A stretch of DNA of 52,335 nt from an uncultured Verrucomicrobiales bacterium (GCA_937905985.1 CALCWC010000010.1:1-52335), one strand, 5' to 3'. Numbered from the stretch's first letter, positions 1 to 8,106 are shown. Notes: generated by a model not told the origin, from the sequence alone. Numbers and translations are program-made.

Positions 1-331
1 CCGCCGTGCCCGGCGGCACCTTTTCCCCCTCCAGGGAGGCTTTGACAGAAGCCGTGCAATCCTTCACGCTGCGGGAGGTAATGGCCGTGAGCTCCCCCGT
101 GCCGAACACGCGCAGCAAATCCTTGCGCAGCCGCTTCTCCTCCGCCCAGCACTCCGGCAAATCGCGCGTGGTGCCGCCGTGGCTCCACTTGCAGATGGCA
201 AAGCAGAGCTTCATCAAGTGGCTCTTGCCGCTATCATTCCCCCCCACAATGATGTTCACCCCCGGAACAAAGGAAAAGGATTCCCTCTCCGGAAACACCG
301 TCACGCCCTCCACCGTCAGCTTGCGTATCAT
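1..331 (-). CDS. AAA-type ATPase, N-terminal part (runs off the window)
   Basis: Reading the minus strand from an ATG at 331 gives an open frame to the window edge, about 110 residues (MIRKLTVEGVTVFPERESFS...). Residues about 27-36 read VGGNDSGKSH, a Walker A (P-loop) of the G-x4-GK-S type. Together with the opening 'IRKLTVEG...F' this is typical of RecF/SMC-like or OLD-like AAA ATPases, in which the first strand precedes an early P-loop. The rest lies outside the window, so Walker B, any nuclease domain and the true function cannot be seen. Many proteins of this type sit in DNA repair, phage defence or toxin-antitoxin settings, but nothing here selects one. The start is well placed because the first strand begins directly after the ATG. 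Confidence 0.75.
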   Translation of the reverse strand, partial: MIRKLTVEGVTVFPERESFSFVPGVNIIVGGNDSGKSHLMKLCFAICKWSHGGTTRDLPECWAEEKRLRKDLLRVFGTGELTAITSRSVKDCTASVKASLEGEKVPPGTA

Positions 332-380
332 ACAGCCGCCATCCTAGCACATTCACGCCCCCATGCCAAGCGGCAAGTGG

Positions 381-424
381 ACCCGCATGCGAACCCGCAT
401 GCAACCCGCATGCAACCCGCATGC
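381..424. repeat. Four tandem copies of an 11-bp unit (aacccgcatgc)
   Basis: ACCCGCATGC occurs four times, at 381-390, 393-402, 404-413 and 415-424, separated by one or two A/G bases. Each copy contains the palindrome GCATGC. It lies upstream of the ATPase start and upstream of tRNA-Val. It could be a protein-binding array or simple slippage; the sequence does not say which. Confidence 0.7.
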
Positions 425-492
425 AAATGCCCGGCGAATGACCCCTGCCGCCACCTTTTCCCACTTATTTTTCCCCACCCGCAAAAAAAGTC

Positions 493-521
493 TTGCCTTC
501 CCGCAAAAAAAACGCTAGAAT
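493..521 (+). promoter_or_regulatory. Promoter of tRNA-Val
   Basis: TTGCCT (493-498) and TAGAAT (516-521) are separated by 17 bp. The -10 ends 40 bp before the mature tRNA 5' end, as expected for a tRNA precursor. Confidence 0.5.
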
Positions 522-560
522 CCCCCCGCACCTGCTCCGCAGGGCAAAATCACAGAACAC

Positions 561-632
561 GCAGGCTTAGCTCAGTGGTAGAGCACATCCTTCACACGGA
601 TGGGGTCACAAGTTCGAATCTTGTAGCCTGTA
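561..632 (+). tRNA. tRNA-Val (anticodon CAC)
   Basis: A full cloverleaf can be drawn. Acceptor GCAGGCT (561-567) pairs with AGCCTGT (625-631), with a G-U at the first pair and discriminator A at 632. The D-arm region contains AGCTCAGTGGTAGAGC. The anticodon stem is ATCC/GGAT around the loop TTCACAC, so the anticodon is CAC. The T-arm has GTTCGAATC. The gene does not encode CCA. A strong terminator follows at 653, so it is a single-gene unit. Confidence 0.95.
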
Positions 633-652
633 CTCAAAATCATAGTTCACCA

Positions 653-695
653 GCGCCCGCCAAGGCTTCCAACGCCTAGGCGGGCGCGGTTTTTT
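653..695 (+). terminator. Rho-independent terminator after tRNA-Val
   Basis: GCGCCCGCC (653-661) pairs with GGCGGGCGC (679-687); a short inner stem lies between them and a T-run covers 690-695. Confidence 0.85.
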
Positions 696-817
696 GCTTG
701 CGGGCGGGTGCGGGGCGAGGGCAGAAAGGTGTACAAAAGCTTGCCGGGGTGGTTCGAGGCACCAAGGCTTGCATCTCTCCGAGCGTTATTGCTCCGGGTC
801 GTACTACTTCAAAAAAG

Positions 818-842
818 AGGCCCGCCTTTCGGCGGGCCTTTT
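818..842 (-). terminator. Terminator of the M16 peptidase gene
   Basis: AGGCCCGCC (818-826) pairs with GGCGGGCCT (831-839) around a four-base loop. It is flanked by six A on the left (811-816) and T on the right, so it can act on both strands. It lies just past the minus-strand stop codon at 871. Confidence 0.85.
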
Positions 843-870
843 GATTGAGAAATGCCGTTGGCTGGCGGCA

Positions 871-3800
871 TCAGCGGATGTTGACCACCTTCTTCTCACC
901 CTTCTTCATGTCCATGGTGGGGAAGAGGATGAAATCGTTGGTGTAGACGGCGTCCTTGGCATCACAGCCCTTGGCACCGGAGTGGCCGATGCTGTTGTCG
1001 GGGAACCAGACGGCGCAGCGGTCCTTGGTGTCGCGGTTGGCGGTGATGGTGAACTGGCGCTGGCCGGTCCACTCGATGGTGTAGGGAGACTGCACGTGGG
1101 ATTCGTCCACGGTGGCGCTCCAGGCGGGGTCTCCGTAGAAGGCGATGACATCGCGGTCATGGACGAGGCCGAGGTAGTCCTGTACCTTCTCCTGGTTGAG
1201 AGCGATACCCTTGTTGATCATCCTGCCGATGAGGATCTGCGGGGAGAACTGGGGCTCGTCGAAGGAGATTTCCATGAGCTTGGGCTCCAGCTGCATGGTC
1301 TCGTTCAGGATGAACTGGTTGTTGAGTGCCACGGCCTCCGCGAGGGTGATGCCGGCAACGCTGTTGGTGAAGGTGCCGAGGGTGCCCCAGCCGCCCTTGC
1401 CGTACCAGGAGGGCACGGTGTAGCCCACGAGCTGGTTGCCGGTGTAGGCGGAGATGGCGGTGATGGCCATGCTCTGGTTGGTGCCGCGGGCGTTGCCGAA
1501 GAGGCAGTTGCCCACGGGCAGCCAGATGCGGGTGACGCCGTCCGGCTCAATCACGGGGAACTTCTTGTCCGCAGCCAGCTTGGCAAGGGCTTCCGGATGG
1601 CCGTTCATGGCCTGGCCGAGCGCCATCGAGAAGTCGCGGAAGCGGTTGGCGGGAAGCTGGTAGAAGCGGTTGTTGGCGGGGAAGATGATACCCTTGCTGA
1701 AGGGCATCTCCAGGTTGAACTCCGTGGCGTGGCTGGCGGAGACAATCATCTGGGGCTTCTGGGTGGCGAGCTGGTTGGCGAAAAGCCCCTGCACGCCCTC
1801 CTCGTACACCTTCTTTCCTTCCGGAGTGTTGGGGTCGTACTTGGTCTCCTTGGGCTTGGTGTAGCCGGTCTGCTCCAGAATGGGGAAGCCGCCCCAGTCC
1901 GTGATGCAGTAGCTGTGCTCATAGCGGGAGGGGTCCACGTTCGTGCTGCCCAGGAGGCGCTTCACCACCAGCGGCGTGTTGTCCTTGGCAATGCGCAGCG
2001 CGTCCTTCGGCTCATAGCCGGTGACCATGCCCCACAGGCAGTCGCCCCAGGGATCGTCGTCAATCTGGCGGGCCACGCGGTTGAACACGTTCACCTGCGG
2101 CTGGGTGATTTCCTGCGGGCGCAGCACAAAGGCCACGTAGTGGGCCTCCGTGCCGTGCAGGGCGTTCTTGAGCGTGTCCTGCTTCAAATCGGCCACCTCA
2201 TGCACGATGGCGCCCTCATGCTTGGCCTGGAGGGCCTGCACCACGGCGGGCCAGCCCTCCGCGCCCATGGTGGCCTTGGTGACCACGATGTGGTAGGGAG
2301 CGCCCTTGGTGGCGGGGCACTTGGGCCCGAGCGTCATGCTGGCGGGAGCGGCGGGGGCGGCGGCCTCCTTGGCGGCCTCGTCCTCCTTCACGGGGTTGTC
2401 CTTGTCAAAGTCCTTGGGCACGGTGAAGAAGTAGTTGGTCTTGTCGGTACCGAAGACTTCCTTGCCGAGCTGCTGGATTTCCTCCAGCTTGACGGACTTG
2501 AGGTCGGGCAGGACCTCGCGGAGGGTCTGGAGGGGCTTGGTGTCGCTCTGCAGCTTGGTGAGGATGCTGCCCCAGAAGCCGGGGTCGCGGAACATCTTCT
2601 CCGTGCCGGAAATCATGGGCAGCACGGCGCGGTCCACGTCCTCCTGGGTGATTTCACCCTGGCCGATCTTGTTGAGGATGATATCGATGGCGGCGTTGAC
2701 CTTTTCACGGTTGCCCTTCACGCCGGCAGAGGCGCAGGTGATGAAGGCGGCGTCCTTGAAGTTGCGGTTTCCGGTCACGCCCACGCTGGGGGAGTAGGTC
2801 TCGCCCAGCTCGGCGCGCAGGCCGTCGAAGAGCTTCTCACGCACAATGTCGGAGAGGATTTCCAGGCGGCGGTTGCGCTTGAGGTCCATGCCGTCGCCGG
2901 CGGGACGCACCTGGGCCACGATGGTCTTGTCCAGCTCGGTGTCGTAGCGCAGGAACTTGCGCTGGCCCCACGGCTGGAAGTTCACCGTGCGCTCCTCGTC
3001 CGTGAGCTCGGCGAACTCCGCGGCGCGCTTGGGCATGGCGCCGAAGGTGCGCTCAATCACGGGCAGCACGTCTGCCACCTTGAAGTCACCCACGATGGTG
3101 ACCTCCATGGCGCCGTTCTGCAGGTAGGGAGTCATGGCCTTCTTCACCATCTCGGTGGAGCATGCCTCCACCTCCTTCTGCTCGGGCATTACGAAGCGGG
3201 GGTCGTTGCCGAACATGGCGCGGCCGGACTGCATGGAGAAAGCGCCGTTGGGCGTGGTGAGCACGCGCTTGTAGGTGGCGGGCAGGGCGCGGCGCAGCAG
3301 GGTCTCGCCCTCCTTGCGCCAGCCGGGGTGCATGATGTTGGCGGCCACCAGCTTGCACTGCAGCTCAAAGTCCTGCGGCGTGGTGCCGCCGCCGAAGATG
3401 AAGCGGTCCTGAGAGGCCTCGAAGCCCACGCCCACCACGTGGCCCGCCATCAGGCGGTCCAGGTCCGTGGAGGAGTGCGCCTCCAGACCACCCATCTGCA
3501 TCACCGCACCGGCCATCGTGTTCAGACCGGGGGTCTTCGCCAGGCGCAGCGAGCCGCCGTCCACAGCCGCGGACACGGAGATGCTGCCCTTCTTGAAGTC
3601 GATGGGCTTCAGGTTGACGCGGATGCCGTTGGAGAGGGTGAGGGTGGTGACGCCGATGTCCTCGATGGTGTCCTGCACAATGATGGAGCCGGGCTCACCC
3701 ACCTTGTCGTAGGCGAACTTGAGGTCCTTCTGCTCGGCGGGCTTGGCCACCTCGGTCTTGAGGGCGGCATCGTATGCCTTGCGGAGCTGCTGGGCGTCCA

Positions 3801-5268
3801 CGCCCTCCGGCACGGTGCCGGTGAGGATGAGCTTGGCGCGGCCGCTTTCAAAGTCCTTCTGCAGCTCCTGCTGGCAGAGCTCCGGGTGCGCCTGCACCAG
3901 CTTCACGCCCTCCTCGAAGGCGCGAAGGTCCTCTGCGGGGGAGGTGATGACCTCTTCCTCGTCCAGGCAGTCGACAATGTTGCTGGCCATCTCCTTGGCG
4001 GAGACGGTGGTCCAGGTGCTCTGCATCTGGGTAAGCCCGGCGCGGGAGGAGGTGATGACCTCGTCCAGCTCCTGCTTGGAGAAGCCGTACTTGGCGGCGC
4101 GGCGAACTTCCTCCACCACGGTGCGCAGGGCTTCCTTCCACTTGCCGGGCTCTGCCGAGAGGTCAACGCTGAAAGCATCCAGTACCTGGTAGGAGCTGCC
4201 CTTGCCGATGCGGGCGCCCAGGAACGGGCAATCCGGCTTGCGGGTCATGCGGGCCAGGCGCTGGTTGAGCATGGCGCGGCACATGTTGCCAGGGAAATCC
4301 TTCACGCGCTGCTCAATGGTGTCCGGGCGCGGCGTGTAGTGGTTCACCACGTTGATGGAGAGGGAGGTATGGGCGTTCTCCGGGTTGGGGATGACGGTCT
4401 GGTCCGGGCCCAGGTCGGCGATCTTGCCGCGGTCCTCGTTGGGGCGGCCGGGCACGTCGCGCATGTCGCCGAAGTACTTCTCCACCCACTGCTTGGCCTG
4501 CTCCGGCTTGAAATCGCCGGTGACGATGACGGTCATGCGGCGCGGCAGGTAGTTTTCCTGGTAGAAGTTGCGGATCGTCTCGTAGGTGGCGCCGCGGATG
4601 ACCTCTTCCGTGCCGATGGGCAGGTAGTCCGGCACCCTGGTGCCGTTCATCAGGAAGCGCATGGCCGCGATGCTGGCCCGGTAGCTTGCGGAATCGCGCG
4701 CCTTCAGCTCGCTCACGATAATGCCGCGCTCGTGGTCGATGGCGTCGTCCTCCAGCAGCGAGCCGTCACCGAAATCGCGGATGACCGTGAAGCAGAAATC
4801 CACCGTCTCATCCTTCAGGTTCGGCAGGTCCATCATATAGACTGTCTGCTCCAGCCCGGTGTAGGCGTTCACATCACCGCCGAACTCCAGCCCCAGCTTC
4901 TGCATGGCGGGGATAAGCTCGCCGCGCTTGTAGTGGCGGCTGCCGTTGAACATCATGTGCTCCAGGAAGTGGGAGATGCCCGTGGTCTTCTCGTCCTCGT
5001 TCAGCGAGCCGTGCTTGGTGTACAGGCGGATGCACGCGCGCCCCGCCGGTTCCGTGGTGGGGCGGATGATGTAGCGCACACCGTTGGGCAGCTCGCCCGC
5101 CAGGATTTGCGGGTCCTGCTGCAGGGCCTGCAGCTGCTGCGGGGCCTCTGCCTGTGGCGCGGGGGCCGCCTGCTGCGTGGTTGCGGGAGCCGCGGGCGCG
5201 GCCGTCTGAGCCTGCATGACAGGCACCGTGAGAGCCAATGCAATGATTGAGGTGATGATTCGGTTCAT
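871..5268 (-). CDS. Secreted M16 zinc metallopeptidase with an extra C-terminal domain
   Basis: The protein has 1465 residues. The start at 5268 is chosen because it opens a signal peptide (MNRIITSIIALALTVPVMQA). The longer open frame from 5508 would read through the promoter and the tRNA-Cys gene. A Pro/Ala/Gln-rich stretch follows, then an M16 (pitrilysin) domain. The inverted zinc motif HFLEH is at residues 100-104, and E180/E187 (HERGIIVSE) supply the distal glutamate ligand. A second M16 half from about residue 600 lacks the zinc motif, as usual. M16 proteins of this layout normally end near 950 residues. Here an Ala/Pro linker (about 965-980) leads to about 480 more residues that hold SASHATE (H1180) and GNCLFGN (C1255). 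This His and Cys pair suggests, but does not prove, a clan CD (gingipain/caspase-like) fold. Likely periplasmic or outer-membrane associated. Confidence 0.85.
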   Translation of the reverse strand: MNRIITSIIALALTVPVMQAQTAAPAAPATTQQAAPAPQAEAPQQLQALQQDPQILAGELPNGVRYIIRPTTEPAGRACIRLYTKHGSLNEDEKTTGISHFLEHMMFNGSRHYKRGELIPAMQKLGLEFGGDVNAYTGLEQTVYMMDLPNLKDETVDFCFTVIRDFGDGSLLEDDAIDHERGIIVSELKARDSASYRASIAAMRFLMNGTRVPDYLPIGTEEVIRGATYETIRNFYQENYLPRRMTVIVTGDFKPEQAKQWVEKYFGDMRDVPGRPNEDRGKIADLGPDQTVIPNPENAHTSLSINVVNHYTPRPDTIEQRVKDFPGNMCRAMLNQRLARMTRKPDCPFLGARIGKGSSYQVLDAFSVDLSAEPGKWKEALRTVVEEVRRAAKYGFSKQELDEVITSSRAGLTQMQSTWTTVSAKEMASNIVDCLDEEEVITSPAEDLRAFEEGVKLVQAHPELCQQELQKDFESGRAKLILTGTVPEGVDAQQLRKAYDAALKTEVAKPAEQKDLKFAYDKVGEPGSIIVQDTIEDIGVTTLTLSNGIRVNLKPIDFKKGSISVSAAVDGGSLRLAKTPGLNTMAGAVMQMGGLEAHSSTDLDRLMAGHVVGVGFEASQDRFIFGGGTTPQDFELQCKLVAANIMHPGWRKEGETLLRRALPATYKRVLTTPNGAFSMQSGRAMFGNDPRFVMPEQKEVEACSTEMVKKAMTPYLQNGAMEVTIVGDFKVADVLPVIERTFGAMPKRAAEFAELTDEERTVNFQPWGQRKFLRYDTELDKTIVAQVRPAGDGMDLKRNRRLEILSDIVREKLFDGLRAELGETYSPSVGVTGNRNFKDAAFITCASAGVKGNREKVNAAIDIILNKIGQGEITQEDVDRAVLPMISGTEKMFRDPGFWGSILTKLQSDTKPLQTLREVLPDLKSVKLEEIQQLGKEVFGTDKTNYFFTVPKDFDKDNPVKEDEAAKEAAAPAAPASMTLGPKCPATKGAPYHIVVTKATMGAEGWPAVVQALQAKHEGAIVHEVADLKQDTLKNALHGTEAHYVAFVLRPQEITQPQVNVFNRVARQIDDDPWGDCLWGMVTGYEPKDALRIAKDNTPLVVKRLLGSTNVDPSRYEHSYCITDWGGFPILEQTGYTKPKETKYDPNTPEGKKVYEEGVQGLFANQLATQKPQMIVSASHATEFNLEMPFSKGIIFPANNRFYQLPANRFRDFSMALGQAMNGHPEALAKLAADKKFPVIEPDGVTRIWLPVGNCLFGNARGTNQSMAITAISAYTGNQLVGYTVPSWYGKGGWGTLGTFTNSVAGITLAEAVALNNQFILNETMQLEPKLMEISFDEPQFSPQILIGRMINKGIALNQEKVQDYLGLVHDRDVIAFYGDPAWSATVDESHVQSPYTIEWTGQRQFTITANRDTKDRCAVWFPDNSIGHSGAKGCDAKDAVYTNDFILFPTMDMKKGEKKVVNIR

Positions 5269-5299
5269 AATTTTGAATGGTTCAACTATGATTGCCGCC

Positions 5300-5327
5300 A
5301 TCCTATCATTACCCGCGCGCGTGTCAA
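5300..5327 (-). promoter_or_regulatory. Promoter of the M16 peptidase gene
   Basis: On the minus strand TTGACA (5327-5322) and TAGGAT (5305-5300) lie 16 bp apart, leaving a leader of about 25-30 nt before the ATG at 5268. No clear Shine-Dalgarno sequence precedes that ATG. Confidence 0.55.
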
Positions 5328-5395
5328 GCATGCATCGCGTAATGCGCGCCAAAGGAACTTTCTCAAAAATTCCCCCGCATGGCATGGAATTTAGC

Positions 5396-5424
5396 TTGAC
5401 ACGACGATGCATACGCTCTACAAT
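5396..5424 (+). promoter_or_regulatory. Promoter of tRNA-Cys
   Basis: TTGACA (5396-5401), a 17-bp spacer, then TACAAT (5419-5424); 18 bp before the tRNA 5' end. Confidence 0.8.
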
Positions 5425-5442
5425 GCGCCCCGTCATCCCTCT

Positions 5443-5516
5443 GGCGGGATAGCCAAGTGGCCTAAGGCAACGGTTTGCAAAACCGTCATTCGTGGGTTCA
5501 AATCCCACTCCCGCCT
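5443..5516 (+). tRNA. tRNA-Cys (anticodon GCA); integration target
   Basis: Acceptor GGCGGGA (5443-5449) pairs with TCCCGCC (5509-5515). The discriminator is U at 5516, the identity base expected for cysteine. The anticodon stem CGGTTT/AAACCG holds GCA at 5477-5479. The T-arm is GTGGG-TTCAAAT-CCCAC. CCA is not encoded. The last 17 bases (5500-5516) recur at 5707-5723, and the last 16 at 12174-12189, which marks this gene as the attachment site of the element to its right. Confidence 0.95.
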
Positions 5517-5609
5517 GTGCAAAAGCGCACCCTTCACGGGTGCGCTTTTTGCTTCGGCGGAGTGGGATTTAGCCCCGCAAGACGGGCGCGCAGCGACCGT
5601 CTTCGTGGG
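5501..5609. repeat. Left 109-bp direct repeat (attL side)
   Basis: It starts in the T-arm of tRNA-Cys and continues through the terminator to 5609. It matches 12174-12282 over 109 bp with two substitutions and no gaps. Direct repeats that begin in a tRNA 3' end are the usual product of tyrosine-integrase insertion. The repeat runs well past the tRNA end, which is longer than a normal att core. Confidence 0.9.
5521..5550 (+). terminator. Terminator of tRNA-Cys
   Basis: AAAAGCGCACCC (5521-5532) pairs with GGGTGCGCTTTT (5538-5549). The same terminator recurs, with one base changed, after the right-hand repeat (about 12194-12223). Confidence 0.85.
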
Positions 5610-5692
5610 CTAGGCTTGCCAGTGGCAAGCCTAGCCCCCTAGCCTGCAAGGGCAACCTTGCAGGTCCCCCGCGCTTGCGCGGGCTAGGGGGG
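5607..5692. repeat. Nested inverted repeats able to form a hairpin plus a three-way junction
   Basis: First a near-perfect hairpin: 15-bp arms at 5607-5621 and 5623-5637. Then an outer stem CCCCCTAG (5635-5642) with CTAGGGGG (5684-5691). This encloses two hairpins, CCTGCAAGG/CCTTGCAGG (5643-5651/5656-5664) and CCCGCGC/GCGCGGG (5668-5674/5677-5683). The structure starts where the 109-bp repeat ends and has no counterpart on the right side. It resembles a REP/BIME-type unit. No gene lies here; this and the following arm-type repeats fill the non-coding stretch 5551-6056. Confidence 0.8.
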
Positions 5693-5706
5693 CGGCCCCG
5701 GAGGGG

Positions 5707-5723
5707 AAATCCCACTCCCGCCT
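5707..5723 (+). repeat. Third copy of the tRNA-Cys 3' end
   Basis: AAATCCCACTCCCGCCT is identical to 5500-5516, the end of tRNA-Cys. It may be the true left att core, or the scar of an earlier insertion. Confidence 0.85.
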
Positions 5724-5830
5724 CTTCCAAGGCACCGTTTGTCCTCCTCAACGAGGGTGAACGGTTCTTTGTTTTTCAAGGGTTCGCGTGAATGGGGCGC
5801 AATGGGGCGCAACGCGCTTCGCACACTTCC

Positions 5831-5886
5831 GTGTACACCGAATCGTACACTTTTGGGTACACCCTCTCGTACACTTTTCAGGTACG
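5831..5886. repeat. Left cluster of GTACAC repeats (possible integrase arm sites)
   Basis: GTGTACACC at 5831-5839, then a 23-bp unit at 5841-5863 (starting AATCGTACACTTTTGGG), then a related unit CGTACACTTTTCAGGTAC near 5869-5884. The 23-bp unit recurs at the other end of the element (12107-12129) with one base different. Each unit is roughly palindromic (GTACAC-N-GTRTAC). Confidence 0.75.
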
Positions 5887-6005
5887 CGAATCCGCTTCCC
5901 ATGCGGACTGCGAGAGTGCTGCCCGAACGGCACTCCAGCCCGTTGCGCTCCATCGGCGGGTGCGGGATTGCCTTTCCGCGCGGAATTCGCCTTGTTCGCA
6001 CGGTT

Positions 6006-6033
6006 TTGAGAGAACTGTGGTAAAATATATGTA
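6006..6033 (+). promoter_or_regulatory. Possible integrase promoter
   Basis: TTGAGA (6006-6011), a 16-bp spacer, TATGTA (6028-6033) in an AT-rich stretch just upstream of the integrase ATG. The match to consensus is weak. Confidence 0.3.
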
Positions 6034-6056
6034 GTAGAAAAGAAATAGAATAAGTT

Positions 6057-7289
6057 ATGGCTACGATATACAAGAGGAAGAACACATGGTTTGCCCGTTG
6101 GACGGGACCGGACGGACGAAGCGTCTCACAAACAACAAAGGTCAAGGTTATGCCACTGGTCAAACCCAAGGGCATGACCACCGCGCAGTGCGCCAAGCAG
6201 CAGCAAATTCTTGCGCGTGAGAGGGCGGAGATTTTGGAGAGCGTGGCAAAGGGCATCACCCCCGTCAGCAAGGGGAAAGAAGCCGTAGAGGCTGTGGCTG
6301 CAAGGTACGGCTTGGCTCCTGCGGTGCCTTCAACCGAGAAATACCTCTTGAACTTCCCGCCGCAGGCTGCGCCCAAGACGGAACAACAGCGGCAGCAGGA
6401 GTACTGCTGCTTCCTTGAGTGGCTGGGGCCGCAGAAAGCGAAACTGCCGCTCAACCGCATCACTCCAGAGGATATTAGCGGGTACTTCCTGTGGCTGCTA
6501 CTCCATAAAAAACTCCAAACAAAAACCGTGCAGCGTCGCCGCCAGAACCTCTCTTGCGCCTTCAATCGCGCAATCAACGCGGACCACTGCATCACCGTAA
6601 ACCCGGTAAGGGCGGTGAACCTCAAACAACTCATGAAGGTACACGGCATCAAGGAAACAAAGACGCGGCGAAAGCCTTTCACGCCTGCCGAAATGGCAAC
6701 CATCATCACCCGCGCGTCTCAACCCTACAGAGACCTCGCGGCGGTGGCGTTCTACGCGGGCGGGCTGCGACTGGGCGACACCTGCCTGCTGCGGTGGGAC
6801 ACGATTGACTTTGAGCAGAACAAACTGTTCCTCGTTGAAGAGAAAACGGACAACCCGCACGAGGTTCCCTTGCTGCGTGAGCTCCGCGAGATTCTGCAAG
6901 CGCGCAAGGCTCAGCAGCAGGGGAACGAGGTGTATGTGTTTCCTGACATGGCGTGCCAATACAAGCGCGCCGGAGGACTCGTCAGCATGGCTTTCTTGGC
7001 AGAGCTTAGGGCTCTCGGCATCAAGACCCATGCTGAGCAGACTACGCCGCTGCAAGGGCGTCGCCGTAGAGTCGCCATCAAGTGCTTCCACTCCATCAGG
7101 CACACCGTCGTGAGCTTCGCGCGCAGCTGCAAAGAATTCACGGCAGACATGGTGAGAGACACCGTGGGACACGATTCTGAGGAAATAGAAAGGGAGTACT
7201 TCTCCGCAGAGGAGGAAAGCAAACGCGCCGTGCTGGAAGCCGTGGCGGCATATATTACTCCAGCTACCGACTCCCGCGCCGCCGTGTAG
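6057..7289 (+). CDS. int: Tyrosine-type site-specific integrase
   Basis: 410 residues. It catalyses recombination between the element and the 3' end of tRNA-Cys. The catalytic set is complete: R238 (GGLRLGD), K263 (EEKTDNP), H345 and R348 (HSIRHT), H372 (GHDS) and the nucleophile Y381 (REYFSAEEE). Residues 1-90 contain a basic N-terminal segment that suggests an arm-type DNA-binding domain. Residues about 95-195 form the SAM-like core-binding domain, and about 205-395 the catalytic domain. The gene is the first in the element, 0.5 kb from the tRNA, reading inward, as in many tRNA-targeting integrases. The reading frame is intact, so activity is plausible. The start at 6057 has only an A/G-rich upstream stretch. 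Confidence 0.93.
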   Translation: MATIYKRKNTWFARWTGPDGRSVSQTTKVKVMPLVKPKGMTTAQCAKQQQILARERAEILESVAKGITPVSKGKEAVEAVAARYGLAPAVPSTEKYLLNFPPQAAPKTEQQRQQEYCCFLEWLGPQKAKLPLNRITPEDISGYFLWLLLHKKLQTKTVQRRRQNLSCAFNRAINADHCITVNPVRAVNLKQLMKVHGIKETKTRRKPFTPAEMATIITRASQPYRDLAAVAFYAGGLRLGDTCLLRWDTIDFEQNKLFLVEEKTDNPHEVPLLRELREILQARKAQQQGNEVYVFPDMACQYKRAGGLVSMAFLAELRALGIKTHAEQTTPLQGRRRRVAIKCFHSIRHTVVSFARSCKEFTADMVRDTVGHDSEEIEREYFSAEEESKRAVLEAVAAYITPATDSRAAV

Positions 7290-7360
7290 GCTTACGCGCG
7301 CTCTCCCTTGCCGTGCATGGCGGGGTGAGTGCGTGCTGCCATGCCATGAGGACAAAGAGA

Positions 7361-7389
7361 AGCCCCACCCGTGAGAAGCGAGTGGGGTT
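7361..7389. terminator. Bidirectional terminator between integrase and PEP-CTERM gene
   Basis: CCCCAC (7363-7368) pairs with GTGGGG (7382-7387), flanked by AAG on the left and TTT on the right, between two convergent genes. Confidence 0.5.
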
Positions 7390-7416
7390 TCCCGATTGGT
7401 TGATTGTTGCTGCTGC

Positions 7417-8106
7417 TTACTTGCGGCGGCGGCGGGCGCAGAGACCAGCGAGAGCCAGCAGCGAGAGGGTGCCTGTGGTCGGTTCGGGGGTGGGGGAACC
7501 GCCAACTACCAGATTGAGGGCGTAGCTGCCGTGTTCGTAGCCCGTGAAGCCGATTTCACCCGCTTTGAAGGTGTAGTCGCTGGCTTTCGGGCCCACATAG
7601 GTGAACGAAACACCGTTCATGTTGACGGTCTGGCCAGCCACCGCGCCGTCGAGCTTGAGGGTGGTTTCAGAAGGAAATGTGCCCCAGAAGTAGAAACCGT
7701 CGCTTTCCTTGTTCAAGTCCTCAATAAGCGTTATCGCCTTTCCGGCGGAAGCGGCGACGACTGTCTGCGCACCTTCGTCAAAGGTGATGTTGTAGACAGA
7801 GCCGGAATCGTTGAAATAGACGGGTTGGGCGTCTGGGTACGCCTGTGTGAAGATGCTGCATATTGCTTCTGCCGCCTGCTTTTTCTGGAACTGGAAGGTT
7901 GCGCCGTTGTAAAGGTCAAGACAACTATAGCTACTCATCGTAAGGGGTGTATTCACGACAAGCGTGTTGTATTCCCAGCCAGTACCGAGCGCGATGATAT
8001 CACCATCCTTGTACTCGGAAGCGTAGAATGTCCCTTCTTCTGCGTTTGCTACCCCGCTGCCAAGGAAGGCAGCAGCCATCATGGTGAGAATCAAAGTGTT
8101 TTTCAT
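7417..8106 (-). CDS. Small PEP-CTERM secreted protein carried by the element
   Basis: 229 residues from an ATG at 8106, chosen because it opens a signal peptide (MKNTLILTMMAAAFLGSGVANA). The frame is open further upstream to 8418, but that extension crosses the regulatory region and has no signal peptide. The mature part is Thr/Ser/Gly-rich with no domain I recognise. The C-terminus is TPEPTTGTLSLLALAGL followed by a short hydrophobic run and ARRRRK, the same sorting tag as the chromosomal surface proteins from 12.3 to 45.3 kb. It should be exported and processed by the host exosortase system. It is read opposite to the rest of the element and is a cargo gene rather than a mobility gene. Function unknown. 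Confidence 0.85.
   Translation of the reverse strand: MKNTLILTMMAAAFLGSGVANAEEGTFYASEYKDGDIIALGTGWEYNTLVVNTPLTMSSYSCLDLYNGATFQFQKKQAAEAICSIFTQAYPDAQPVYFNDSGSVYNITFDEGAQTVVAASAGKAITLIEDLNKESDGFYFWGTFPSETTLKLDGAVAGQTVNMNGVSFTYVGPKASDYTFKAGEIGFTGYEHGSYALNLVVGGSPTPEPTTGTLSLLALAGLCARRRRK

Noticed and set aside
696..817. Possible structured RNA between the two terminators
   Set aside because: The stretch is short and has no recognisable fold, promoter or conserved motif that I can name.
694..5250. Plus-strand open frame of 1518 codons
   Set aside because: It lies opposite the M16 peptidase, whose signal peptide and HFLEH motif are clear. The plus-strand product is a His/Gly/Val/Leu-rich low-complexity read of the opposite strand, typical of high-GC antisense frames.
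5269..5508. N-terminal extension of the M16 peptidase
   Set aside because: The frame stays open to 5508, but this covers the promoter and tRNA-Cys and would bury the signal peptide 80 residues inside.
5684..6709. Minus-strand frame of 341 codons across the left end of the element
   Set aside because: It overlaps the inverted repeats, the GTACAC repeats and half of the integrase; the composition is not protein-like.
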